NCBI RefSeq assembly: GCF_026967985.1
Contig: NZ_JAPVBJ010000005.1
Span: 1-44,109, forward strand
DNA length: 44,109 bases
Direction of reading: 5' to 3'
Source of the DNA: Modestobacter sp. VKM Ac-2984
GTDB lineage: Bacteria > Actinomycetota > Actinomycetes > Mycobacteriales > Geodermatophilaceae
Of the stretch, positions 1 to 7,641 are shown in pieces. The notes under the pieces are model-generated. The model was not told the DNA's origin. It was given only the letters and a program-made list of their open reading frames with translations, and did no database searches. The translations under genes were made by a program, and so were the position numbers. The number at the start of each line of letters is the position of its first letter. The stretch's first letter is position 1.

Positions 1-649
1 GCCGGTGACGCCCACGAGCACCCCGCCTCGGCGACGGGACGCCCCTTCGTACCGCAGGTGCAAGAGGTGTGTCGGACGCTGCGTTCTGCTTGGGGACGTC
101 GCCTGGTGGGCTGACATCAGCGGAGGGGGGGCACTGACGAGCGGCCCGTCCACGGGTGTGGCGTCAACGCATCCGCCTGTGGGTCTGAGAGCCCTGACGA
201 GAAGGGCTTGGTTCCCGCGGTGCCCCACTGCAAGCCGCACGAGCCGCACCGGGCGCATCAGCCACGCAGCGAAAGCTGTTCATACGTACTGCGACCCTCG
301 AGGGGTGACGAGACCTTCGACCCTCGAGGGGTGACAAGACCGAGCTGATCAACGCCCGAGGGCCTCAGCGCACCGTCGACCAGATCGAGTGCCCTGGCGC
401 CGGCGGGTTGCAGCTTCTCGAGCACGACCACCGCGCCGTGGTCGACTGCGGCGACGTCGGCCCACGCCGCTGGCCCACCTGCGGCCTTGCCGGTCGCGCT
501 GACGCCGGGTCCCCATGCCCGGGACGCTGGATCAGGGGTCCGACAGGGACCCGCTAATAGCCTCCTTTATCAGCGGGTGAGGCGGATGTCTGTCCCGCGG
601 GTCATGTGAGCCGTCGCGGCGCAGCAGTGTCAGGTGGTAGAGCTGGGGG
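1..649. other. Left-edge stretch without a convincing gene
   Basis: Open frames exist on both strands here, but none has a credible protein composition plus a ribosome binding site. It holds a tandem palindromic repeat at 292-340, described separately. A short hairpin lies at 536-552 (6-bp stem GGGTCC/GGACCC, 5-nt loop) and could end transcription coming from the left. One copy of a motif like GTCCTTTATC lies at 563-578 and recurs elsewhere in the island. The minus strand of about 340-530 reads as a plausible protein fragment, perhaps a decayed gene, but I cannot name it. Confidence 0.5.
292..340. repeat. Two tandem 23-bp repeats, each with a CCCTCGAGGG palindrome
   Basis: Two copies, at 292-314 and 318-340, differ at one position and are spaced 26 bp start to start. 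Each contains the 10-bp palindrome CCCTCGAGGG. The spacing is about two and a half helical turns. Repeated palindromes at fixed spacing are typical of operator or recombinase-binding arrays, but no adjacent gene identifies a binding protein. Confidence 0.6.
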
Positions 650-2092
650 GTGACCGGCAAGCGCTATCAGGTTTTCCTCAGCTCAACCTTCATCGACCTA
701 GAGGACGAGCGCCTTGCCGTCACCCAAGCGATCTTGAACTTGCGTGGCATTCCAGCGGGGATGGAGCTGTTCCAGGCCAGCGCCTTGCCGCCGTGGGACG
801 TCATCACTCCGATCATTGACAGCACTGACTACTTCGTGTTGATGCTCGCAGGCCGGTACGGCTCTATGACTGATGGAAATATCAGCTACACGGAGCGTGA
901 GTACGACTACGCACATGCCCGCGGCATCCCAGTTCTTGCGTTTACTCATGGGGCGCCGCAGGACATCCCCGCCAAGTTCGTCGACACGGGGCGCCGGGCA
1001 ATAGCACTACAGACGTTCCGCCAGAAAGTCAGCAGTCGGCATACGACCGTCCAATGGCGCGACTCTGCTGGGCTCGCACAAAGGGTCACGACAGGTCTTG
1101 TCAATGCCTTTGAGGTAGCTCCCCGTCCGGGTTACGTTCGGGGCGGCGCCCATCAACTGCTGGACGTATCCGACCAAGCTCGCACCCCGTCTCTTATTCA
1201 CGAATCGTCGGCGGCAAGGCAACTGCCACAAGTCGACCCCCTAGTTCCGCGCCAACACGCTTTCCGATACCGCTCCGAATATGCGTGGCCGCCAGGCAGC
1301 GGTGGCGTCCCGGCGGGGTGGTCCAGTGTGCCGCTTCTTATGCTCCGCGCCACTGCGGTGCTCACCCCGGCCAACGTCGATACTGTCGAGCGAATCCGAC
1401 CTGAAGACCGCGCTCGGCTGACCGCGGCCCTCGACAACGCGGCCTTGAGCGAGCGACTTCGCAACCTCTTCCGGCAACATCGGCCAGCATCGGCATCGGG
1501 CTACCTTGACGCCGAGCCACAAGCTCTCCCCGCAGAATGGCATTTACCGCCGGGAGGTCATCAGACCACCGCGGACGCCACCTATCGGCTGGGCGGAGAC
1601 GCTTCTAGTGGTGTCGGGTCCTTGATTACTGTCACCATGCCGCGCATAGGCAGGGGTGACCTTGTTCGGATAACCGTCGATGTTGCAATCTCAGTCCGAG
1701 CGCTATTGTCCCTGGTCGAGCTTGCAACTGTTCTGCGCGATGCGCTGAGCGGCGCCGCAGTCACCGTGCCTCATGCGCTGGCCAGCCTGTTTGCTCCTGA
1801 GGCAGCGGTGAACCGAGTTGAGTTGCACCTGCTGGCCGACAACGCTGACGGACAGAATCAGAGTCGCCCAAACGACCTTGACCACCGAGTCGACTGGGGG
1901 CCGCTGGGTAAGAGGACGCGAAATTTTGGCCGATCACTGGGCACGTCCGTCGAAGTGACTGGCTCGCTGACGGAACGGACCACTATTGATCTAGTCGTTG
2001 GGGCCATTGAGCAGATGGTTCTCGATGGCGGCGCCCCTGACCCCACGCAGGCCGTCGAGGACCTCCGGCGCGCACTTAATCCTGAAGCTTGA
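650..2092 (+). CDS. DUF4062 domain protein
   Basis: This is a 480-residue protein of unknown biochemical activity. Residues about 5-90 match the DUF4062 family. The N-terminus reads YQVFLSSTFIDLEDER, followed by an IPAGMELF segment, a DSTDYFVLMLAGRYGS segment and an acidic-aromatic stretch (YTEREYDYA), all in the family order. DUF4062 domains are alpha/beta domains often seen at the N-terminus of NTPase or conflict-system proteins. Here the remaining 390 or so residues have no domain I recognise, and no P-loop or membrane segment is evident. The GTG at 650 fits the conserved family start and follows a G-rich stretch at 645-649. The gene is solitary: nothing reads in the same direction within 550 bp downstream. 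GC is clearly lower than in the core part of the window, which suggests transfer. The domain call is firm, while a role in phage defence is only inferred. Confidence 0.85.
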   Translation: MTGKRYQVFLSSTFIDLEDERLAVTQAILNLRGIPAGMELFQASALPPWDVITPIIDSTDYFVLMLAGRYGSMTDGNISYTEREYDYAHARGIPVLAFTHGAPQDIPAKFVDTGRRAIALQTFRQKVSSRHTTVQWRDSAGLAQRVTTGLVNAFEVAPRPGYVRGGAHQLLDVSDQARTPSLIHESSAARQLPQVDPLVPRQHAFRYRSEYAWPPGSGGVPAGWSSVPLLMLRATAVLTPANVDTVERIRPEDRARLTAALDNAALSERLRNLFRQHRPASASGYLDAEPQALPAEWHLPPGGHQTTADATYRLGGDASSGVGSLITVTMPRIGRGDLVRITVDVAISVRALLSLVELATVLRDALSGAAVTVPHALASLFAPEAAVNRVELHLLADNADGQNQSRPNDLDHRVDWGPLGKRTRNFGRSLGTSVEVTGSLTERTTIDLVVGAIEQMVLDGGAPDPTQAVEDLRRALNPEA

Positions 2093-2262
2093 CGGTACTT
2101 ACGCAGAGGCATCGAGCTGCATGAGCTAACAACTTGTTAAGTGGACGCGAATATACTCAGGGACTCGACTGCCCTCAGAGTGTCGGGCGCGCGTTGCTAG
2201 GCCACGGCACCAGCCGACGGCGCGGATGATCACCCCCGCGACGTCGGCCGGCTGGCAGAAAG

Positions 2263-2487
2263 TCAGCCCCTCGGCGGGGAGTCGTCGTTGCCGTAGCTGT
2301 TCTTCTGACCGATCCTGCCATCCAGGTTCTTGATGACGTGCTCGACACCGTCACGCTTGGCGGCCGCGCGCCCTTGCGCCTGCTGCTCGGCCTTAGTGCC
2401 TCCGGTCGCGAAGGCGCGGGTGCTGCCTTCCCGCCGGCTCTTCCACTCGCCGCCGTCGTTGTAGGTCTCGATGTTGGCCTTGGGCAT
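2263..2487 (-). CDS. DUF2188 domain protein
   Basis: This small soluble protein has 74 residues. It matches DUF2188 over nearly its whole length: a GGEWKSRREGSTRA segment (the family's strand with W and K/R), then TKAEQQAQGRAAAKRDG as the central helix, then the closing motif DGRIGQKNSYGNDDSP. The function of the family is unknown. Starts further upstream are possible, but the ATG at 2487 is preceded by a good ribosome binding site (GAGGAGC) and gives the typical family length. It is transcribed divergently from the Lsr2 gene with 174 bp between the starts, so the two may share a regulatory region. The proteins are found widely in actinobacteria and many mobile elements; I infer no specific job. 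Confidence 0.85.
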   Translation of the reverse strand: MPKANIETYNDGGEWKSRREGSTRAFATGGTKAEQQAQGRAAAKRDGVEHVIKNLDGRIGQKNSYGNDDSPPRG

Positions 2488-2661
2488 GGCTGCTCCTCGG
2501 ATCGTGGACCCGCCGATCGAATCCACCACCGATGATGGAGCCAGCCACCGACAAGTCGCGCCGGATGCGGACTCGAAAGCCCGCCAGCTCACCGCACATG
2601 CTCCTGGACCGGGTGAAGTAGCTTGTGATTGACCGGATGCTCAATGTGTAAGGAATGTTCA

Positions 2662-3015
2662 GTGGCTCGCAAGACGACGATTGTGCTTGAGGACGACCTG
2701 ACCGGGCAGGTGCTAGAAGAGGGGCGCGGGGAGACCGTCGCTTTCGCCCTCGATGGTCAGAGCTATGAGATCGACCTATCGGAGGGGAACTCCGTGCAGC
2801 TGCGGGCGGACCTGAGCCGCTACGTCGACGCCGCCCGGAAGACCAGCGCGTCACGAGGTGGGACGCAAGGTCGGAAGGCCGCGAGCAGCTTCGCAGCGGC
2901 GGGTCGTAAGGACACCGGTGAGATCCGCAGCTGGGCCCGGGAGAACGGCCACGAGGTATCCGAGCGCGGCCGGATCCCCACCGCAGTCGTCGAGGCCTAC
3001 GACGCAGCGCACTGA
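2662..3015 (+). CDS. lsr2: Lsr2-family nucleoid-associated protein
   Basis: This 117-residue protein is a member of the Lsr2 family, actinobacterial histone-like proteins that bridge DNA and silence AT-rich, often foreign, genes. The N-terminal half (from about residue 4: TTIVLEDDLTG and a SYEIDLS segment) is the oligomerisation domain. The C-terminal part (about 83-117) holds the DNA-binding fold, with IRSWARENGHEVSERGRIP carrying the RGR AT-hook-like minor-groove motif. The GTG at 2662 was chosen because it follows AAGGA at 7 nt spacing and gives the canonical VARK start; an upstream TTG at 2629 would add an atypical 11-residue tail. An Lsr2 encoded on an island is probably a second copy next to the chromosomal one, and may silence the island or compete with the host silencer. 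The family call is secure; the role is inferred. Confidence 0.93.
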   Translation: MARKTTIVLEDDLTGQVLEEGRGETVAFALDGQSYEIDLSEGNSVQLRADLSRYVDAARKTSASRGGTQGRKAASSFAAAGRKDTGEIRSWARENGHEVSERGRIPTAVVEAYDAAH

Positions 3016-3422
3016 CCGGCTCATCGCCGGCCACGACGGTTCAGCATGATCCGGCGCGTCAGCCGGTTCTCGTTCACGCCGGCGTGGAGATAGCCCCGGG
3101 GGGCACGAGACGGGGCCTTCGACTTGCCGGCAGGTCCTGCACCGGCCGGCGGCCTCGGCTGGGTTGATGCGCTGCCGAGGTAGCTGGCACGGCAGGCGCG
3201 GTTGCTGCGTGAGCTGATCGGGGCCGTGGAGAGCGGTCATCTCCGGGAAGCCCTGGAGCTGGGCGGCTGGTCGCTGATGAGTTGTCCGACCTCGATGTCG
3301 GTCTGTGGCATGCGCCCGGCGACCGGCCCGCGGACGCCTCGGCCTACCACGCAGCACCTGTATGACGTGGTCTCAGGCCGAACACGCGAGCCGAGCACCC
3401 CGCCCCGCGATGAGGGCTTACC
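3016..3422. other. Gap between the Lsr2 gene and the nuclease-like gene
   Basis: No convincing complete gene is seen. Around 3200-3350 the plus strand has short stretches with protein-like composition in two different frames, for example LLRELIGAVESGHLREAL and then LSDLDVGLWHAPGDRP. This is compatible with a decayed and frameshifted gene, but it is too short to identify. Confidence 0.4.
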
Positions 3423-5852
3423 TCAACTCCCCCAAGGTGCGCTGACCTCCCGAGCCGGCCGAATGTTCAACTCGTGGATCAGGGCATCGAGCTCGGCATC
3501 AGGCTTCCAGTGCTCATCAAGTTGGACCAGCAGCAAGGGAGCGTCGGGGGCATCAGCTTGGACTCCGATTCCCGTCCACGTTGCGGCTTGTTGTGTGTGC
3601 TTCCGCATTCTGCACAGCTGGTCGAGGAGGCGCTTGACGTCGTCGCGATCACTGCCTGGAGGACCGGCTAGACCGCTGATGCCTGACGCGGAAGTGAAAG
3701 GGCCTTGAAAGCACATGGTCAGGTTGCGGGCCGTGCGAGATTCGCGAGCTCGGCGGATGAGCCAGCGCGGCATGCCCCCCAACTTCTTGCGCACCTGATC
3801 ATCGACTTGCTGGAGGTTGATGACTGCAGTCGTCCAGCCTTCGGGCCGTTCGCGTTCTAGACGTTGCAGCAGTGAGACGAAGGTGGGCGGATTCCACGTC
3901 TGGCGCGGTTTGGGTGCTGGCGTCCGGCGCAGACCGGTGGCGAACATGTAGTACGCGTCGAGGGCATCGGTCTGGGAGGGAAGAAGTAAGCGCGTGTGTG
4001 GGCGTCCTTCCTCGTCCAGGAAGTTACCCATGTAGAGCCCTTCCGAGAGGAAGAGCATGAAGAGGTCGAGTTCCTCGGCGACGCTGAGCATGCTGAGGTC
4101 GATGAGCCGCTCATGGTGATCTAGGTATGCCAGGAGTTGAGCGGGTCCTTCGGTGATGTCGGTGATCACGCGGAGGTCATGAAGGCTCACCAGCCAGGGT
4201 GGCGTTCCGTCGAAAGCCACGACGTTCTCACGGATCAGTTCGTCGACCGTGCCTGCGATCGTGGTCACGTCGTGAAGCGTGACCGCGATTGGTAAGACAC
4301 GTTTGATGTGTTTGAGGTCGATGGGGCTATCAGATCCTCGCTGCCGGATCAGGCCCTCGGACAAGATGGCGTCTCGAACCCGGTCTGCTTGGTGCAGTGT
4401 GTCCTCGACCATCCGTCCGAGGTCCCGTCGTAGCCGTAGTGCATCACCGGTACGGGCACGGGCGCTGAGCCCGACACCCTTCGCTTCGACGGCGATAGCT
4501 ACCCGGTCACAGATGATGAGCGCGTCGAGTTCCCGAGCTGCCCCGTCACGATCGATGTACTCGAGATTGCGTAGGACTCGGTCCGGGCGCAGGACGTCGA
4601 CCAGCGCTTGGATGGATGTGTCTTCCATCCAGTCCGCCGTGTGTTTGGCGTACTTGGGTCGTGCGTTCTGCGGCAGGCTGGCTTCCGCAACCTCTCGCAG
4701 TGCGAAGAGCATCAGGCCTATGTCTAAGGCGTAGTAGAGGTCGTCGTCGGTGCGCACGATGGGTCGTAGACGCCACTCGTTCCGCCCGTGTAGAAAGTCG
4801 AGCACGGCAGCGTGCGCCGAGAAGCCGGGGCCGCGCAGACGCTGTGAGAAGGCCCTGAGGACCGCCTCCACGCGGTCGAGGGGACGGCCGGCGAGCTCCG
4901 CCAGCGCTACGGCACTTCGTGCGGCGCGCTGGCCCAGTCGATCGGTGCCCACGGTCATCGCAAAGGCGCGTTCCATGCGCTGGGTCTCCGCGCCGAGCGA
5001 CTCTCGGAGGCGCACGACTTCCAGGTCGGTCGCTTCTCGAAAGGCGCGAATCTCCGTGCGAGCATGACCGATCGAGGCGTGGAAGGCATCGTTGAGTTGA
5101 GCGTTGAAGACGTCAAGGACAGCCAAGGCATCGGTCATCTCGAAACCGCAGTGCTGCAGCACCAGCTCGGCGATACCAGGACGAGAGAACTGCTCGACCA
5201 GGGCGCGTCGATGCTTGTGCTCATACTCGATGTTGCGCAGTCCCACCTCGCGGCTGCGCATGCGGATGGGGATGTATTCGTTGCGCGCGGCCTCCCCGGC
5301 CGCCATCGCCCCCGCAATCTCGCGCACGGTGGCGACATCCAAGACTTCTTGGAGCGTTGCAATCACGTCACGGCACATTTGAGCGACGTGACCGGGATCG
5401 GCTAGGTCGTGCCCATCTTGGGTCAGGGATGCCATTGCGGGCAACGAGCCGACTCGTGCATCGACCGGGTCGCGGGCGAGGAGGAGCAAGCCAGCCAGCT
5501 CGACTACGGCCAGGGAGCCCTGGAAGGTGCTCTCCTGATAGGTCTCGGGGTTGAGTGGGACGTTGGACATCCGCAGCCAGGCGAGCGCATCCAAGGGATG
5601 CCAAAGTGCGAGCGCCTGTTGCGCCTGTACAACGAGCGATGAGACCTGCGCGTCGGCACGGTCTGCCACCAGCGACCAGTCGCCGTCGGCCTCCGCCAAA
5701 AGCGTTTCGATCCGCTCGACGTGGCCACTCAGACGGCGGTGAAGCAGGTCATCTGCCTCGTTGCTGCGACCGGGGCGAGGACTGTGGCTGGTCCGGCCCT
5801 TGCGCCGGGGGGACCTGTGTCGTTTCGTGTTGTGCTTGCGCTTTCCGCTCAC
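3423..5852 (-). CDS. Large protein with PD-(D/E)XK/NERD-like nuclease core
   Basis: The protein has 809 residues and I do not recognise its full-length family. Residues about 428-460 contain ARELDALIICDRVAIAVEAKG. This has the spacing of a PD-(D/E)XK nuclease core, with a Glu/Asp pair (E441, D443), a short hydrophobic strand, then E456-A-K458, much like the NERD subgroup. Helical segments follow (around 470-500, QADRVRDAILSEG). The N-terminus to about residue 30 is very basic (Lys/Arg/His rich). The middle (150-350) is helical, and there are no membrane segments. By analogy the protein would cut or bind DNA, or be a degenerate relative; the catalytic role is inference. The start is a GTG at 5852 without a clear ribosome binding site, so the true start could be further in. 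The gene lies downstream of a small helical-repeat gene on the same strand, 91 bp away. A defence function is possible. Confidence 0.75.
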   Translation of the reverse strand: MSGKRKHNTKRHRSPRRKGRTSHSPRPGRSNEADDLLHRRLSGHVERIETLLAEADGDWSLVADRADAQVSSLVVQAQQALALWHPLDALAWLRMSNVPLNPETYQESTFQGSLAVVELAGLLLLARDPVDARVGSLPAMASLTQDGHDLADPGHVAQMCRDVIATLQEVLDVATVREIAGAMAAGEAARNEYIPIRMRSREVGLRNIEYEHKHRRALVEQFSRPGIAELVLQHCGFEMTDALAVLDVFNAQLNDAFHASIGHARTEIRAFREATDLEVVRLRESLGAETQRMERAFAMTVGTDRLGQRAARSAVALAELAGRPLDRVEAVLRAFSQRLRGPGFSAHAAVLDFLHGRNEWRLRPIVRTDDDLYYALDIGLMLFALREVAEASLPQNARPKYAKHTADWMEDTSIQALVDVLRPDRVLRNLEYIDRDGAARELDALIICDRVAIAVEAKGVGLSARARTGDALRLRRDLGRMVEDTLHQADRVRDAILSEGLIRQRGSDSPIDLKHIKRVLPIAVTLHDVTTIAGTVDELIRENVVAFDGTPPWLVSLHDLRVITDITEGPAQLLAYLDHHERLIDLSMLSVAEELDLFMLFLSEGLYMGNFLDEEGRPHTRLLLPSQTDALDAYYMFATGLRRTPAPKPRQTWNPPTFVSLLQRLERERPEGWTTAVINLQQVDDQVRKKLGGMPRWLIRRARESRTARNLTMCFQGPFTSASGISGLAGPPGSDRDDVKRLLDQLCRMRKHTQQAATWTGIGVQADAPDAPLLLVQLDEHWKPDAELDALIHELNIRPAREVSAPWGS

Positions 5853-5921
5853 TCCTGAGTTGTATCCCGCTGGTCTGACAGTCCGTGGCCCGTTCGCGCT
5901 TCGCCAGCCTCCACACCACCG

Positions 5922-5951
5922 ACCGTTACGTGATGTCCTTTATCTAACGGT
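5922..5951. repeat. Inverted repeat ACCGTTA/TAACGGT at a gene boundary
   Basis: Perfect 7-bp arms at 5922-5928 and 5945-5951 flank 16 nt. The right arm overlaps the TAG stop codon of the minus-strand gene that ends at 5944 and forms part of the 18-nt motif GTCCTTTATCTAACGGTG. It could be a weak transcript-end hairpin, a protein-binding site or the footprint of a mobile element. Confidence 0.5.
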
Positions 5952-6465
5952 GCGGTCGAGGCCGGGCGTGAGCACGGAGGCGAGCCAGCAGACCAGGGCG
6001 CCGAGGCTGCGATACGGAAGGGATAGGGCCGCCCGGCCACGCCCCGTGGTCGAGGTAGGCAGCGAGGGCAGCAGCTCCCTGGCGGACAGGTGCCTCGTCG
6101 GAGTTGAGCAGGGCCTCGCACAGCCGATGGCCTAGATCGAGGTCTTCTTGACGCATCCGCCACTCGTTGTGCACTGCGTCGCCGATCCATGCCGTTGTCA
6201 GGTCTCGTGGGTCGGCTTCGGCAATGGCCCGGGCGACGGCGCGGGCGCCGGCCAGGTCCTTGCGGGCCAGGAGTGCTTCGGCGGTCTCGTAGGTGACCGC
6301 GGTGTTCTCGTCATCCAGTAGCAGGCGATGGGGCAGCGCATCGACGGTCGACTGCCCTGCGAAGGAGGCCAGGCGTAGACCTGCCTCCATCCTGTCGGGG
6401 ACCTCCTCGGAGATGGCCAGCTGCAGGACCTGCGGGGGCACCTGTGCGTCGGGGGCGTCGCTCAT
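5944..6465 (-). CDS. Small helical-repeat (HEAT-like) protein
   Basis: The protein has 173 residues and no recognised enzymatic domain. Residues about 12-125 are a string of amphipathic helices with the spacing of HEAT or Armadillo-type repeats, for example PDRMEAGLRLASF, ENTAVTYETAEALLARKD and APVRQGAAALAAYLD. The last 30 residues are rich in Pro and Arg. Such folds usually act as protein-binding scaffolds or immunity-type proteins. The ATG at 6465 has no strong ribosome binding site. It is read in the same direction as, and just upstream of, the nuclease-like gene, so the two may form a unit. It is divergent from a second helical-repeat gene at 6678. I infer only a binding role, and the family assignment is tentative. 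Confidence 0.65.
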   Translation of the reverse strand: MSDAPDAQVPPQVLQLAISEEVPDRMEAGLRLASFAGQSTVDALPHRLLLDDENTAVTYETAEALLARKDLAGARAVARAIAEADPRDLTTAWIGDAVHNEWRMRQEDLDLGHRLCEALLNSDEAPVRQGAAALAAYLDHGAWPGGPIPSVSQPRRPGLLARLRAHARPRPHR

Positions 6466-6557
6466 GCGGCCATCATCTGGGGGCGCCAGTCCTCGAGCGG
6501 TTCGGTGCCCCCTGGACAGCCGCGTTGTGGTGCGCAGCCGGCTGACCCATGGAGAAC

Positions 6558-6575
6558 GTCCTTGATCTAACGGTG
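6558..6575 (+). repeat. Second full copy of the 18-nt motif GTCCTTKATCTAACGGTG
   Basis: This copy is identical at 17 of 18 positions to the one at 5935-5952 and lies in the divergent region between the two helical-repeat genes. Partial relatives occur at 563-578, 9714-9732 and 13547-13561. The copies at 6558 and 9714 also share the upstream bases GAGAAC. Its placement between genes suggests a binding or recombination site. Confidence 0.55.
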
Positions 6576-6677
6576 ATCGCGGACGCTCAGGTAGCTGGTG
6601 AGGACGTCGGCATGCAGCCGCGTCGAAGACGCGTGATGACCTGTGGGCTGGTCGGCCGCTGCTGGTAGACAGCGGGC

Positions 6678-7313
6678 ATGGCGCTGACCCGAGCTGAGGC
6701 CTTGGAGCTGCTTGACCACCCTCGTTCCCCGCAACGACGCCGAGGTGCCAAGCGGCTGCGCGGCCTGGCCGATGCCTCGACGGGTCCCGCTGTTCGTGCC
6801 GCTCTCGAGCGCGAAGTGGGCGACGAGCGGACCTGGGAGACGCGGTACCAGATGGTGATGGCCCTCGCCGTCACCGGTTCACCCCAGGACGTGGACTGGT
6901 TGAAGGACCTGGCGGGTCATCCTCGCGAGGCCACGATGGTCAACCACGGCCTTGGTGGTGCCATCGTCCGTCTCGGACGTCAGCATCCGGACGACCCGGA
7001 GCCGGCTTTGTGGTGCCACCGCCAAGACGTCGATTTACTGGCCGAGGGCGCCCAACGTGCCGTCGCCGTCCTCCAACTGGTGCTTCCGTCCGACGCGATC
7101 GCGGTGATCGCGGCCGAGGCGGATCGGCGTCTAAGCGATCCGCAGCATCCGAACGACGAGCTGGGGGTGTGGGCGCTCATCGCCGCAGCTGGCTGGTCGG
7201 GGCCCCAGGTCGACGCCTTCCTCGACAAGTACAGGGACGATCACCGCGCGAGCATCGCCGATGCAGCTCAGCAGGCACGGCAAGGGCGATACAGGAAAGA
7301 CAGCTACCTCTGA
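6678..7313 (+). CDS. Helical-repeat (HEAT/Armadillo-like) protein
   Basis: The protein has 211 residues and no catalytic motif that I can see. Repeating helix pairs run from about residue 5 to 190. Examples are LTRAEALELLDHPRSPQRRR, GPAVRAALEREVGDERTWE, TRYQMVMALAVTGSPQDVDW and LGVWALIAAAGWSGPQVDAF. The periodic hydrophobics and the phrase about changing partners every 35-40 residues fit HEAT-like repeats, a scaffold fold seen in immunity and sensor proteins. The ATG at 6678 is the first plausible start; its ribosome binding site is weak. The gene is divergent from the other helical-repeat gene at 6465, with 212 bp between them containing the repeated 18-nt motif. The two proteins may be distant relatives, but I could not align them convincingly by eye. 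Confidence 0.7.
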   Translation: MALTRAEALELLDHPRSPQRRRGAKRLRGLADASTGPAVRAALEREVGDERTWETRYQMVMALAVTGSPQDVDWLKDLAGHPREATMVNHGLGGAIVRLGRQHPDDPEPALWCHRQDVDLLAEGAQRAVAVLQLVLPSDAIAVIAAEADRRLSDPQHPNDELGVWALIAAAGWSGPQVDAFLDKYRDDHRASIADAAQQARQGRYRKDSYL

Positions 7314-7562
7314 GTGCGCACGGGCAGCGTGCAAGGCACACCATGACGGCGCCGTCCGGGCGTACAGGACGCCGAGCAGTGTCACCAGGAGCACGACCAC
7401 TGCGTCGGTGAGGGTCACATCGGCGGACCAGCGGAGCGACCCACAAGCATCAGGGGTCGCCGGATTCGGGCCGTTGATTTCGGGCACGAGTTCTGGGCCG
7501 GTGAACCCATCGGCCGACCTGCGCAAACGCCCGACGACTGAAGGGGTGCGGGAGGCGGCCCA

Positions 7563-7598
7563 GAAACGGGGGCGGTCTCAATGGGTGCGTGCAACAGC
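7563..7598. repeat. Left terminal inverted repeat of the IS30-family element
   Basis: The 36-nt left end starts with GAAACG and continues with GGCGGTCTCAA. Most positions match the complement of the right end at 8773-8808, with mismatches at two central bases and about five inner positions. Confidence 0.8.
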
Positions 7599-7641
7599 CT
7601 CTGTGGATGATCACGGGCTCGTGGTCTGAGAGGCGGTTGGC

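Noticed and set aside
5-334. 109-codon open frame at the left edge
   Set aside because: No ribosome binding site or domain is seen, the protein is rich in Arg, Ser and Thr, and the frame crosses the tandem palindromic repeat.
5920-5955. Integron attC-like site around ACCGTTA...TAACGGT
   Set aside because: One arm fits the RYYYAAC core form, but the other does not fit GTTRRRY. No integron integrase is nearby, and the copies at 6558 and 9714 lack the second arm.
7379-7420. Hydrophobic minus-strand fragment that could be one membrane span
   Set aside because: The text VTLTDAVVVLLVTLLGVLYA looks like a membrane helix, but it stands alone without start or continuation and is probably debris beside the insertion sequence.
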